DNA of 64,000 nucleotides from contig NC_019892.1 in NCBI RefSeq assembly GCF_000242455.2, positions 8,194,744-8,258,743 on the forward strand, given 5' to 3'. Position numbers and translations under genes: made by a program. The stretch comes from Singulisphaera acidiphila DSM 18658. Lineage in GTDB: Bacteria; Planctomycetota; Planctomycetia; Isosphaerales; Isosphaeraceae. The notes under the pieces were generated by a model. That model was not told the DNA's origin. It saw only the letters and a program-made list of their open reading frames with translations, and ran no database searches. Position 1 is the first letter of the stretch. Each line of letters begins with the position of its first letter. This document shows, piece after piece, positions 33,980-42,941 of the stretch.

Positions 33980-34007
33980 ATCGTAGCCCAACAACGACGG
34001 ATGTCAA
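33980..34007 (-). promoter_or_regulatory. promoter of the BlaI/M56 operon
   Basis: On the minus strand a perfect TTGACA (34002-34007) is followed after 16 bases by TACGAT (33980-33985). It lies 170 bases before the BlaI start. A repressor binding to this region would fit autoregulation; the spacer and box carry TCGT...ACGA elements (33981-33984 with 33994-33997), too short to call an operator. Confidence 0.55.
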
Positions 34008-34372
34008 GGGAAAAACTCTTCGCAGTCAGGGTCGCCTTGCGGCACCGCTCGCCAACGGGTTCAGACCCAGAAGATGGCAACAGGACAGCCCCCGAGCGAC
34101 GAGTGGGGGGACCGCTTGCCGTGTCTCCACCGATATCAAATTCAATGCCATTCAAATATCAATCAACCCAACGAGCAGCAGGCCATTTTATGGTCGGACG
34201 TAGCCAGGATCAGGCAGTCCCAGCGTTCGAATCGCGCCCCTTGGCTCGCGGGGTCTCTTCCTCCGTAAGTGCAAAGCCGCTATCCTGGCTTGTCGATGAC
34301 GGCCTGAAAGATCCTTCCGTCCGCGTTCCCCCGCTGACGCACCATCCATCCCCCGACCGGAGAGACTCGCCG
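34008..34372. other. intergenic region, BlaI promoter to MFS gene
   Basis: About 365 bases without a supported gene. It should contain the promoter of the plus-strand transporter. A long open frame crosses it in frame with the transporter, but it has no family match there and the transporter start with GGAGAG is much better. Confidence 0.5.
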
Positions 34373-35722
34373 ATGGGCGTGACGGACCGATCCAAGCTCT
34401 GCGTGATGTTCTTCCTCGAATACTTCATCAAGGGGGCGTGGCTCCCCTTGCTCGGGCTCTACATGGGGAGCCGCTACCTGAACTTCTCCGGCTTCCAGCA
34501 AGCCTGGGTCTTCAACGCCTTCGCCATCGCCTCGGTCACGGGCATGTTTTTCGGGGGGCAGCTCGCCGACCGCTATGTGTCGCAGGAGAAGTTCCTGTCA
34601 GCCAGCCATCTGGTCGGTGGCCTGGCGATGCTGGGGCTGGCCTACACCAAGTCGTTCTGGCCGTTCTTCGGGCTGATGCTGCTGCACTGCTTCTTCTACG
34701 TGCCGACCCTCTCGGTCGCCAACGCGATCGCCTTCGCCCACCTCGAAGATGCTCGGAAAGATTTCGGCACCCTCCGGCTCTGGGGGAGCGTCGGCTGGGT
34801 CGCGGCGGCCTGGCCCTTGGTCTTCATCCCGATCGACTGGGAGCGAGTGCCCGCGATGGCTCAGGCCGGGGGATTCTTGGCCTGGCTCGGGAAAGCGCTT
34901 TCGACGCCCAAGTCGGGCCCGGCCATGGAAGCGGCGCTGACCGGCACGTTCCTCGTTTCCGGGACCGCCGCGCTCATTCTGGCCGCCTTCAGCCTCCTGC
35001 TGCCGCACACACCGCCGTCAACCCGCCAAAAAGGGGAGCGGTTCGCTCCGTTCGAGGCGATCAAGCTCCTGGCCAAGCCAAGCATCCTCGTCCTCTTCAT
35101 CGTGACCTTCTTCGACTCGCTGGTCCATTACGGCTATTATTTCTGGACCAGCCGCTACCTCCAGTCGATTGGCCTGCCGGAGAACTGGATCGCTCCGGCG
35201 ATGAGCATCGGGCAGGTGATGGAGGTCGTTGCGATGGCCATGCTGGGCACTCTGATCAAGAAGCTGGGCTGGCGGAAGACCTTGATCTTCGGAATCCTCA
35301 GTCAGGCGATCCGGTTCGGGGTCTACGCAATGGGCAACCGCGACTTGCTCTGGCCAGTGATTGCCGTCAACGTGGTCCACGGGTTCGCCTATGCCTGCTT
35401 CTTCGCAACCGTCTACATCTTTGTCGACGAGCACTTCCCGAGCGACATCCGCACCAGTGCTCAAGGCCTGTTCAACCTGATGATCCTGGGCATCTCCTCG
35501 TTCGTCTCCAACTTCCTCTGGGGCGGGCTGGGCGACCTCTTCTCGGTGAATTCCACCGTCGACGGACGAGTTCTCAAGGTAATCAACTATCATCACCTGT
35601 TCCTCGTGCCGTTCGGCATCTCGCTGCTGGCGGCGATCCTCCTGGCTCTCTGCTTCCACCCGTCCAAGGAAGAGCCGATCTCGCCCGAATCGAAGGACGA
35701 GCCGCTAATGGCCGCGACTTGA
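34373..35722 (+). CDS. MFS transporter, nucleoside:H+ symporter-like
   Basis: 449 residues from ATG 34373, with GGAGAG eight bases upstream. Twelve hydrophobic segments can be followed, beginning KLCVMFFLEYFIKGAWLPLLG and including a long loop after the sixth. The N-terminal phrase with FFLEYFIKGAWLPLLGLYM resembles the NupG/XapB nucleoside-permease group, with AWVFNAFAIASVTGMFFGGQLADRY as the A-like motif between helices 2 and 3. Substrate assignment to nucleosides is by family impression only. It is followed 66 bases later by the luciferase-like monooxygenase gene. Confidence 0.8.
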   Translation: MGVTDRSKLCVMFFLEYFIKGAWLPLLGLYMGSRYLNFSGFQQAWVFNAFAIASVTGMFFGGQLADRYVSQEKFLSASHLVGGLAMLGLAYTKSFWPFFGLMLLHCFFYVPTLSVANAIAFAHLEDARKDFGTLRLWGSVGWVAAAWPLVFIPIDWERVPAMAQAGGFLAWLGKALSTPKSGPAMEAALTGTFLVSGTAALILAAFSLLLPHTPPSTRQKGERFAPFEAIKLLAKPSILVLFIVTFFDSLVHYGYYFWTSRYLQSIGLPENWIAPAMSIGQVMEVVAMAMLGTLIKKLGWRKTLIFGILSQAIRFGVYAMGNRDLLWPVIAVNVVHGFAYACFFATVYIFVDEHFPSDIRTSAQGLFNLMILGISSFVSNFLWGGLGDLFSVNSTVDGRVLKVINYHHLFLVPFGISLLAAILLALCFHPSKEEPISPESKDEPLMAAT

Positions 35723-35788
35723 ACGAGGGCATTCAGCCGCGAGGCTTGCCACCAAGGCCCCCACGAACTCACGAGGATCCGCCTGCGC

Positions 35789-36820
35789 ATGTTCACGATT
35801 GGGCTTACCGACCACCTCGAAGGGCCGCCGGATCGCCCTTCGGGGGAGATCTTTGGCGAAGTGGCCGACCTGGTCCAACTGGCCGACCGGCTCGGCGTGC
35901 GCTACGCCTGGTTCTCCGAGCATCACGCCCACGCGCACCAGGGGCACCTGCCCACGCCATTGCTCCTGGCTTTGCACCTGGCCGGCCAGACCCAACGAAT
36001 CCGCCTGGGGACCGCGATTATCTGCCTCAACCTCCATCATCCCCTCGACGTCGCCGAGCAGGTGGCGGTCGCAGACGTGCTGACAACCGGCCGGATGGCG
36101 GTCGGGTTCGGGAGCGGGAGCACGCCCGAGGAGTCGGCCTTGTTCGGCTCCGTAGTGGCCGATGACCGGGAGCGGCAAACCCGTTTTTCGGAAGCGTTGC
36201 GCGTCATTCGCTCGGCCTGGAGCGGGGATTGGTCCGGGAACGTCCCCCACGCTTTCTCCGTGCCTCCGCACCGCACGTTGCCGGTTCCGGCGGCGGACTT
36301 GCCGGGCCGCTGCTGGGTCGCGGTCAACAGCCTCGGCTCGGCGCGGATCGCCGGAGATCTTGGTTTCAATATACTCTTCTCCCATCTGCGCACGCCCGAG
36401 CAATACCGGGACTACTGCGCCGCCTATCGCGCAGCGGGGGGTGAGGGGCTGGTAGCGGCCAATCGCCCTGTCTTCGTCGGCCCGGACGATGCCACCGCCT
36501 TTGCCCGGGCGGAGCCGGCGCTGCGGACCCTCTGGAGGCGATTCCGGCAGGAGGGGAAGATCCCCGCCGAGACCACGGAACCCGCGAATCCGGAGGACTT
36601 GTGCGGTCATCCGATCAACTTCATCGTCGGCGGCCCCGAGACCGTCGCACGGAAACTCTGCGAACTGCACGAGCAGTCACCCTTCGACGTGGCCAACGTG
36701 GAGGTCCGGTGGGCCGGGCTGTCCCATGAACGGGTCTGCGACAGTCTCCGACGGTTGATGGAAGACGTGGTGCCGCGGATCGCGAACGCCAAGTCCCTAA
36801 CCGGCCGTATGCCTCGCTGA
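35789..36820 (+). CDS. luciferase-like flavin-dependent monooxygenase
   Basis: 343 residues of the bacterial luciferase-like (LLM) TIM barrel that uses reduced FMN or F420 to oxidise organic substrates. The hallmark regions are present: RYAWFSEHHAHAHQG (about 40-54), IRLGTAIICLNLHHPLDVAEQVAVAD, RMAVGFGSGSTPEESALFG, and HPINFIVGGPETVARKL near the C-terminus. The substrate cannot be told; this clade includes alkane and nitrogen-compound oxidases. It shares strand and close spacing with the transporter gene, so uptake and oxidation of one compound is possible but unproven. Confidence 0.85.
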   Translation: MFTIGLTDHLEGPPDRPSGEIFGEVADLVQLADRLGVRYAWFSEHHAHAHQGHLPTPLLLALHLAGQTQRIRLGTAIICLNLHHPLDVAEQVAVADVLTTGRMAVGFGSGSTPEESALFGSVVADDRERQTRFSEALRVIRSAWSGDWSGNVPHAFSVPPHRTLPVPAADLPGRCWVAVNSLGSARIAGDLGFNILFSHLRTPEQYRDYCAAYRAAGGEGLVAANRPVFVGPDDATAFARAEPALRTLWRRFRQEGKIPAETTEPANPEDLCGHPINFIVGGPETVARKLCELHEQSPFDVANVEVRWAGLSHERVCDSLRRLMEDVVPRIANAKSLTGRMPR

Positions 36821-36871
36821 GGTCCGGCCTCGAGGAACTTCGCGTGGAGGTGTGGAAACAACGAGGAATTC

Positions 36872-36903
36872 TCGCGACGATGTCATACTGATTCACGTCG
36901 CGA
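36872..36903 (+). repeat. hairpin after the monooxygenase gene
   Basis: TCGCGACG (36872-36879) and CGTCGCGA (36896-36903) form an 8-bp stem with a 16-base loop. There is no T-run. It might end the upstream transcript or act upstream of the next genes. Confidence 0.35.
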
Positions 36904-36949
36904 CATTCGTTATGATTTCGTCAGTGGAGTTTCTCAGGAAGGGCCTACG

Positions 36950-37003
36950 ATGGGATATCTGATGAACGAGGGGTGGCCCATCCCCTCTTCAAGCGCCGGG
37001 TAA
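36950..37003 (+). CDS. possible 17-codon leader peptide
   Basis: ATG 36950 to TAA 37001-37003 encodes MGYLMNEGWPIPSSSAG. AGGAAGGG (36936-36943) lies six bases ahead, a very good ribosome binding site. It ends seven bases before the next ATG (37010), which has no clear site of its own, so translational coupling is plausible. A 6-bp hairpin (GAGGGG with CCCCTC, 36968-36987) lies over its middle. No homologue is known to me. Confidence 0.35.
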   Translation: MGYLMNEGWPIPSSSAG

Positions 37004-37009
37004 TCGGAC

Positions 37010-37315
37010 ATGAGCACCGGTTGGATTTTCACCGACGACGAGAGCACCGAAGTCATCACCCTGGACCGCATCCTGCGTGGCGAGTCAGAACTCCTACTGG
37101 TCACGCATGACGAAGACGATGGATCCTGGCAGTTCCTGGACGGCGAGCACGTACTCGAAGAGAATGCGCTCGTCGTTGACCTGGGTGAGATGACCCAATT
37201 CGATCCCAGCCTCCTCGAACTCGCCGACCTGCCCCGAGGCAGCTACGCCTGGCGAACCAGTCGCGATCAGCCCTGGTCCCGAGCTGTGGGTGAACCTCCC
37301 CACACGCTCCCCTGA
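37010..37315 (+). CDS. small hypothetical protein
   Basis: 101 residues, cytoplasmic, acidic. Contains DDGSWQFLDGEHV, LVVDLGEMTQFDPSLLELADLPRG and SYAWRTSRDQPW, a layout recalling small DUF2185/immunity-like proteins, but I cannot claim membership. The start ATG 37010 has no strong ribosome binding site; see the possible leader ORF ahead of it. It sits 69 bases before the TPR/glycosyltransferase gene, on the same strand, so may be cotranscribed with it. Confidence 0.6.
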   Translation: MSTGWIFTDDESTEVITLDRILRGESELLLVTHDEDDGSWQFLDGEHVLEENALVVDLGEMTQFDPSLLELADLPRGSYAWRTSRDQPWSRAVGEPPHTLP

Positions 37316-37384
37316 AGACGGATTTCGAAGGAGAGCGGCGAGCGAGAAAGACATCACGGAACGATTGAGAGGGATGGGATATCG

Positions 37385-39868
37385 ATGGGAACGATTGAGG
37401 ACCTGTTCGAGCGTGCGAAGCGGGACCACCAAGGGGGACGCATCGCTCAGGCCGAACAGGCGTATCGCCAGGTCCTCAGCGCCGACCCTTCGTACATCCC
37501 GGCCTGGTACCTGCTGGGAGTGGCCTGCCACGGACTCGGCAACCTAACGGGGGCGCTGGGAGCATTCCAGCAGACGCTCCGACTCCAGCCCGATCATGCC
37601 GAGGCCCAGAACCACCTCGGCATTGTCTGGGCTCAAGCCGGGTCGCTCGAGGAGGCGGTTCGCTGCTTCCTGCTCACGCTTCAACTCCAGCCGAACTCGC
37701 TCGACGCGTATAAAAACCTGGCCGTCACGTTCGAGCGCCAAGGACGGCTCGACGAGGCCGTTGCCTGCGATCGCAAGGTGGTCGAGCTCAAGCCCGACCT
37801 GGCCGAAGCCCATCGACACCTGGGAGTTCTCCTCCGCAAGCAAGGGAAGTGGGGCGAGGCGATCGTCGCCCTCGAGCAGGTCCTCCGGATCAAGCCCGAA
37901 CTCCCCGAGACCCTTAACGACCTGGGCCTCCTGCTCGAGATGACGGGCCAGCTTGAGGAGGCCGTTGTCCGTTTCCAGGCCGCGATCCGGCTCCGCCCCG
38001 AGTTCGCCGGCGCCTACAGCAACATGAGCGTGGTCCTCAAACAGTTAGGGAGACTCGACGAAGCGATCACCAGCGGTCGGGAAGCGGTTCGGCTCGATCC
38101 GGGCTTCGCCGGTGCGCACAACAACCTGGGAGTCATCCTCGAGAAGGAGGGGGGGTGGGATGAGGCCACCACCTGCTTCCACGAGGCCCTCCGACTCGAT
38201 CCCCGGTTCGTCGAAGCCTATTACAACCTGGGCAGCGTACTCTCGCGATTGGGTCGATTTGAGGACGCTGAATCCATATGCCGGCAAGCGATCACACTTG
38301 ACCCCGACTCGGCCGAGGCCCACCACAACCTCGCTTTTGCACTCAGCGAACGGGGCCAGTTGACCGAGGCTGAGACGAACTATCGCCGGGCGATCCAGCT
38401 CAAGCCGGAGTTCGTCGACCCCTACGTCAACCTGACGAGCGTCCTCGGCAAGTTCGGCAAGCTCGATGAGGCCGAGGCCTGTAGTCGCGAAGCGGTCCGG
38501 CTCGATCCCAACCGCTCCGAGGCCCTCGTCAATCTCGGATTCGTCCTGATCGAGAAAGGACATATCGCCGAGGCCCTGGCGGCTTATCGCGAGGCGGAGC
38601 GGGTTGATCCCAACTCCCGCCCGGTGCAAAGCAGCTATCTCTACGGCCTGAACTACGACCCCGAGGCCGATCCCGCAACCCTGCTTGCGGAGCACCGCCG
38701 CTGGGGCTTGCGCCAGCAGGAAGATGTCCGTGCGATCGAACTGAACCCTTCCCACGACCGAGCGCGAGATCGCCCGCTCCGGGTCGGCTACGTCTCGGCC
38801 GACTTTCGAGTCCACCCCGTCGCCTATTTTCTCAGGCATATCCTGACGAACCACGATCGCCGCCAGGTCGAACCCGTTTGTTACTCCGAAGTCACCGCGC
38901 CCGACGCCATGACCGCGGAACTCGAGTCGCTCGCTGACGCCTGGAGACCGATCTACGGAATGACCGATGAACAGGTGGCCGACCTGGTTCAGCGCGATCG
39001 GCTCGACATCCTCGTGGACCTCTCCGGCCACACCGCACGCCACCGCATGGGCCTCTTTGCCCATAAGCCAGCGCCGATCGAAGTCTCCTACCTCGGTTAC
39101 CCGAACACCACCGGCCTCACCACCATCGACTACCTGCTCACGGACGCCGTCACCGACCCGCCCGACGACCCGACCTGGTCGAGCGAAACCCCGTATCACC
39201 TGCCCGACGTCTTCTGCTGTTACTCCCCGCCGGAGGAAGCCCCCGAAGTCAACACGCTCCCTGCGCTACGGGCCAAGGGCGTCACGTTCGGGTCGCTTCA
39301 TAAACTCCCGAAGCTAAATGCGCGGGTCCTCGAACTCTGGGCCGAACTGCTCCGGTCGATTCCCAAGGCGCGACTCCTCCTCTATCGCAACAACCTGCGA
39401 GGGCAGCGCAAGGAGGAGATTCTCGCCTTCTTCAAAGCGCAAGGGGTCGCTGCGGACCAACTCGAACTTCGGAATATCATCGAGGGGGGGGGCAGCCACT
39501 ACCAGGTGTATCAGGACATCGACATTTCGCTCGACGTCTTCCCCTGGAGCGGACACACGACCGCCTGCGAATCGCTCTGGATGGGAGTTCCAATCGTCAC
39601 GATCCGAGGCAATCGTCACGCGGGGCGAATGACGGCGAGCGTCTTGACCTGCCTCGGCCTCAGCGACTGGATCGCGGAAACCCCAGAGCAGTATCTCGAC
39701 ATCGCCCAGCGATTCGCAACCGACCTCGATCGTCTGGCCGAACTTCGGCGCACGATGCGCACCAGGATGAACGGATCACCCATGGGCGACGGCCGGACCT
39801 GGACGAAGAACCTCGAAAAAGCCTACCGCGTCATGTGGCACCGATGGTGTGACGCGGCAAGCGAATGA
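37385..39868 (+). CDS. TPR protein with O-GlcNAc transferase-like (GT41) catalytic domain
   Basis: 827 residues. About eleven tetratricopeptide repeats fill residues 10-410 (recurring phrases GRLDEAVACDRKVVELKPDLAEAHRHLG, with the 34-residue period). The C-terminal half (about 455-820) is a GT41 domain: RVGYVSADFRVHPVAYFL, ILVDLSGHTARHRMGLFAHKPAP, EVSYLGYPNTTGL and the UDP-binding region DVFPWSGHTTACESLWMGVPIVTI. GT41 enzymes move GlcNAc or another sugar from a UDP donor to Ser/Thr of proteins bound by the TPR. The acceptor and donor are unknown. It is cytoplasmic, long and intact. A terminator follows at 39873-39908. Confidence 0.93.
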   Translation: MGTIEDLFERAKRDHQGGRIAQAEQAYRQVLSADPSYIPAWYLLGVACHGLGNLTGALGAFQQTLRLQPDHAEAQNHLGIVWAQAGSLEEAVRCFLLTLQLQPNSLDAYKNLAVTFERQGRLDEAVACDRKVVELKPDLAEAHRHLGVLLRKQGKWGEAIVALEQVLRIKPELPETLNDLGLLLEMTGQLEEAVVRFQAAIRLRPEFAGAYSNMSVVLKQLGRLDEAITSGREAVRLDPGFAGAHNNLGVILEKEGGWDEATTCFHEALRLDPRFVEAYYNLGSVLSRLGRFEDAESICRQAITLDPDSAEAHHNLAFALSERGQLTEAETNYRRAIQLKPEFVDPYVNLTSVLGKFGKLDEAEACSREAVRLDPNRSEALVNLGFVLIEKGHIAEALAAYREAERVDPNSRPVQSSYLYGLNYDPEADPATLLAEHRRWGLRQQEDVRAIELNPSHDRARDRPLRVGYVSADFRVHPVAYFLRHILTNHDRRQVEPVCYSEVTAPDAMTAELESLADAWRPIYGMTDEQVADLVQRDRLDILVDLSGHTARHRMGLFAHKPAPIEVSYLGYPNTTGLTTIDYLLTDAVTDPPDDPTWSSETPYHLPDVFCCYSPPEEAPEVNTLPALRAKGVTFGSLHKLPKLNARVLELWAELLRSIPKARLLLYRNNLRGQRKEEILAFFKAQGVAADQLELRNIIEGGGSHYQVYQDIDISLDVFPWSGHTTACESLWMGVPIVTIRGNRHAGRMTASVLTCLGLSDWIAETPEQYLDIAQRFATDLDRLAELRRTMRTRMNGSPMGDGRTWTKNLEKAYRVMWHRWCDAASE

Positions 39869-39872
39869 ACGA

Positions 39873-39908
39873 GGCGAGCGGGGAGCTTACGCTCTCCGCT
39901 CGCCTTTT
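39873..39908 (+). terminator. terminator after the TPR/GT41 gene
   Basis: A 14-bp stem (39873-39886 with 39891-39904, one G-T pair) starting GGCGAGCGG and a four-base loop, then TTTT. It comes just four bases past the stop of the GT41 gene and lies between two converging genes. Confidence 0.9.
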
Positions 39909-39961
39909 GAAAACGATCTCAAAGAGGCGAAGCATAAATTCGCCTGCAGAGATAGCAATTC

Positions 39962-41347
39962 CTAGATATGGACCGATTCGCCCAGCCCCTGGGCGGCCGC
40001 TTCCATCACGGCTTCGGAGTAGGTCGGGTGGGGGTGCATGGCCTGGATGATCTCTTCCTGGGTCGCCTCGAGCTTCTTCGCCATGACAAGCTCGGCGATC
40101 AACTCGGTCGCCTGTGAGCCGAGCAGGTGCGCCCCGAGCAGTTCGCCGTACTTGGCGTCGAAGACGAGTTTGACAAACCCTTCGGTCTCGTCGGACGCCA
40201 CAGCGCGGCCGCTGGCGAAGAACGGGAACCGGCCGACCCGAACTTCGTGCCCCGCTTCACGCGCGGCCTTCTCGGTCAGGCCGACACTCGCAACCCCGGG
40301 GTCGGTGTAGGTGCAGCCCGGGATGTTCGTGTAGTCGACCGTATGGTCGGCGTGGCCGCAGAGCCGCTCGATGCAGCAGATCGCCTCATGGTGCGCGACG
40401 TGGGCCAACCAGGGGGGGCCGATGATGTCGCCAACGGCGTAGATGCCTTTGACGTTGGTCTGGTAGCCGTTCTTGGGGTCGACCTTGATGTGGTTCTTGA
40501 AGAGCTCGACCTTCAGGCTGTCGGCAAAGAGATTCTCGACGTTGCCGAGTACACCGATCGAGACGAGCATGGTCTCGGCCTCGATGACTTCCTTGCCCTT
40601 GGGGGTCTCGACCTCGACCTTGACGCCGTTGGCCGTCTTCTCGACCTTGCCGGTCTTCGAGCTGGTGTGGATCGTCAGGCCGCGTTTGGTCAGGCTCTCG
40701 CGAAGGCCCTGGGAGACCTCCTCGTCCTCGCCCGGCAGGATCCGATCCAACAGTTCGACAACCGTCACCTTGGTGCCGATCGCGTTGTAGAAGTAGCCGA
40801 ACTCGAGGCCGATCGGGCCAGCGCCAATGATCAGCATCGACTTGGGCTGCTTGGGCAGGCTCATCGCCTCTTTGTAGGAGAGGATCGTCTTGCCGTCGAA
40901 CTCGGCCCCCGGCAACGGGCGCGGGCGAACGCCGGTCGAAACCACAATGGACTCGGCCGTGATCTTCTCGTCGCCGACCTGCACCGTGTTGGGTGCGATC
41001 ACCTTGGCGGTGCCCAGCTTGGATGCCACCTTATATTTGCGGAACAGGCCTTCAATACCCTTGTTCAGCTTGCTGGCAACGCCGCGACTACGTGCGATCA
41101 TCTGCGAGAAGTCCCATGAGGCTTCCCCGCTGTAACCGAACGTCTTGCCGTGGTTCTTGATGAGATCGACGAGGTGAGCGTTGGTCAGCAGCGCCTTGGT
41201 CGGGATACAGCCCCAGTTCAGGCAGATCCCCCCCAGCTTGTCGCGTTCCACGCAGAGGACCCGCTTTTTGAGCTGCGCGGCGCGAATGGCGGCCGCATAG
41301 CCCGCCGGACCACCACCGATCACCACAATGTCGTAGTCGTATGCCAT
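39962..41347 (-). CDS. lpdA: dihydrolipoyl dehydrogenase (E3) of the pyruvate dehydrogenase cluster
   Basis: 461 residues. Restores the lipoyl disulfide on PdhC with NAD+. FAD loop VVIGGGPAGYAAAIRAAQL; redox disulfide GGICLNWGCIPTKALL (about 40-55); NAD loop LIIGAGPIGLEFGYF; end motif AMHPHPTYSEAVMEAA. It differs clearly from the first E3 (28258-29673): this one has GGICLNWGC, that one GGTCLNIGC, so they are separate paralogues, not recent copies. It lies 110 bases downstream of pdhC on the minus strand and is the last gene of that group, ending against the GT41 terminator. Confidence 0.97.
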   Translation of the reverse strand: MAYDYDIVVIGGGPAGYAAAIRAAQLKKRVLCVERDKLGGICLNWGCIPTKALLTNAHLVDLIKNHGKTFGYSGEASWDFSQMIARSRGVASKLNKGIEGLFRKYKVASKLGTAKVIAPNTVQVGDEKITAESIVVSTGVRPRPLPGAEFDGKTILSYKEAMSLPKQPKSMLIIGAGPIGLEFGYFYNAIGTKVTVVELLDRILPGEDEEVSQGLRESLTKRGLTIHTSSKTGKVEKTANGVKVEVETPKGKEVIEAETMLVSIGVLGNVENLFADSLKVELFKNHIKVDPKNGYQTNVKGIYAVGDIIGPPWLAHVAHHEAICCIERLCGHADHTVDYTNIPGCTYTDPGVASVGLTEKAAREAGHEVRVGRFPFFASGRAVASDETEGFVKLVFDAKYGELLGAHLLGSQATELIAELVMAKKLEATQEEIIQAMHPHPTYSEAVMEAAAQGLGESVHI

Positions 41348-41457
41348 GAAAACCTTCGAGGGAAAACGAGCGGCTCCCGATCATGCGTGTGAGCCACGCC
41401 GTACTCCCCGAAGGGAGACAACGTGGCTCGCGCGCCCGACAGAGATCGATCTGGGTC

Positions 41458-42753
41458 TTAAAGGAGCATCGACGCTGGTTCTTCGAGGAAACCCTTCAGA
41501 GTCCGGAGAAATTCGGCGGCCAGGGCACCATCGACAGCGCGGTGGTCGGCGGTGAGGGTCACGGTCATCACCGTGCCCACGACCAGCGAATCCCCTTGAA
41601 CAACGGGCCTCTTCTCAGCGGCCCCAACGGCGAGAATCGCAACTTCGGGGAGGTTCAAAATGGCGTCGAACTGGCGGACGCCGTACATCCCAAGGTTGCT
41701 GATCGTGAACGTCCCGCCGCTCATCTGCTCGGGTGAAAGCTTGTTGCTCCGAGCAGCCTGCACCAGGGCGTCGCTGCCGAGCCGGACTTCGCGAAGGCCG
41801 AGCGTGTCGGCATTGCGAAGAACAGGGACGATCAGGCCCCCATCCAGCGCCACCGCAATCCCGACGTTGACCTCGCCATGCCGGACGATTGCATCGGGCT
41901 CGTACGAGGCGTTGACGCCAGGATGGCGGCGGAGGGCAAGGGCAACCCCCTTGGTGACGAAGTCGCCCAGGGAGAGCTTGATCTTCTCGGGAGCGAGCTG
42001 CTTGTTCAGTTGCTCACGGACAGCCACGAGGGCGTCGGCCCGGATATCCACGGTCACGTGAATTTCGGGAGCGACCTTCTTGGCCTCAACCATCCGCTGG
42101 GCGATCGTCTTGCGCATCCTCGTGTGCGGGATCCGCTCGGCGGCCAGGGTTCGGGTCGGTGCGGCAGGCCGCGCCGCGGGTGCAGCGGCGGAGCCACGCG
42201 TCTTGAGGAAGAGCTCGACGTCATCTCGGATCACACGGCCGCCCGGTCCGCTCCCGGGAACGCTCCCGAGGTCGACCTGCGAGGCCGCCGCGATCTTCCG
42301 CGCCAGCGGGCTCGACTTGATCCGGCCGCCCTGGCTTGCGCCCCCTTGAGCCGCCACAGCCACGACCTCGGCCGCTTCGTGAGCGTCCTGGCCATTGCTC
42401 CCTGCGCCATGCTGCGCCTCGGGCTGATCCGAGCCGTTGGCTGCGGACTTGGGCTTGGACGCGCCTGCCGCCTTCTTGCTGCTCAGCCCCGCCGCGACCT
42501 GCTTCGCGTCTTCTCCCTTGCGGGCGAGGACCAGGACGCGATCGCCAAGCTGGATCTCATCGCCGACGGCGTAGTCGAGGTGTGCGACGACACCGTCGTC
42601 GAACGCCTTCATCGGCATGGTCGCCTTGTCGGTCTCGATGTCGGCCAGAAGATCACCTTCTTTGACCTGGTCGCCGACCTTGACCAGCCACTGGCTGAGG
42701 ACCCCGCTCTCCATGGTGGGGCTGAGCTTGGGCATCGTCACTTCGATGGGCAC
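41458..42753 (-). CDS. pdhC: dihydrolipoamide acetyltransferase (E2 of pyruvate dehydrogenase)
   Basis: 431 residues. Takes the acetyl group from E1 and gives it to CoA. A single lipoyl domain (about 1-78, DIETDKATM with the lipoyl Lys near 44), Ala/Gly/Ser-rich linker (80-135), subunit-binding domain (SSPLARKIAAASQVDLG, GSGPGGRVIRDDVELFL, about 140-180) and acyltransferase domain (from 205) ending in TADHRAVDGALAAEFL. Its start follows pdhB by about 190 bases with a perfect hairpin between, so it may be read from the pdhAB promoter or separately. Confidence 0.96.
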   Translation of the reverse strand: MPIEVTMPKLSPTMESGVLSQWLVKVGDQVKEGDLLADIETDKATMPMKAFDDGVVAHLDYAVGDEIQLGDRVLVLARKGEDAKQVAAGLSSKKAAGASKPKSAANGSDQPEAQHGAGSNGQDAHEAAEVVAVAAQGGASQGGRIKSSPLARKIAAASQVDLGSVPGSGPGGRVIRDDVELFLKTRGSAAAPAARPAAPTRTLAAERIPHTRMRKTIAQRMVEAKKVAPEIHVTVDIRADALVAVREQLNKQLAPEKIKLSLGDFVTKGVALALRRHPGVNASYEPDAIVRHGEVNVGIAVALDGGLIVPVLRNADTLGLREVRLGSDALVQAARSNKLSPEQMSGGTFTISNLGMYGVRQFDAILNLPEVAILAVGAAEKRPVVQGDSLVVGTVMTVTLTADHRAVDGALAAEFLRTLKGFLEEPASMLL

Positions 42754-42900
42754 AGGATGATCTCCCCGGCTGTCGCCGTCGTCGCATTTCGAGTATCAAG
42801 AGGGCGAGATCGATCGGTTCGCCCCGGATCGGATCGGGCCTGCTGTGGAAGCAAGGCCCGCCGCAATATTCGTATTATGGGGTGCGATTCAAGAAGCGAT

Positions 42901-42935
42901 CGGGTTCTCGGCCGCAATTGGCGGCCGAGAACCCG
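42901..42935 (-). terminator. perfect hairpin between pdhB and pdhC
   Basis: 15-bp perfect inverted repeat: CGGGTTCTCGGCCGC (42901-42915) and its complement (42921-42935) around a five-base loop. It comes seven bases after the pdhB stop on the minus strand. No T-run follows, so it may be an attenuator or an RNA-processing/stability element rather than a full terminator. Confidence 0.65.
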
Positions 42936-42941
42936 TCAAAA

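Noticed and set aside
34438..36165. 575-residue second frame over the MFS gene
   Set aside because: Continues the third-position bias of the transporter and runs into the monooxygenase; no domain support.
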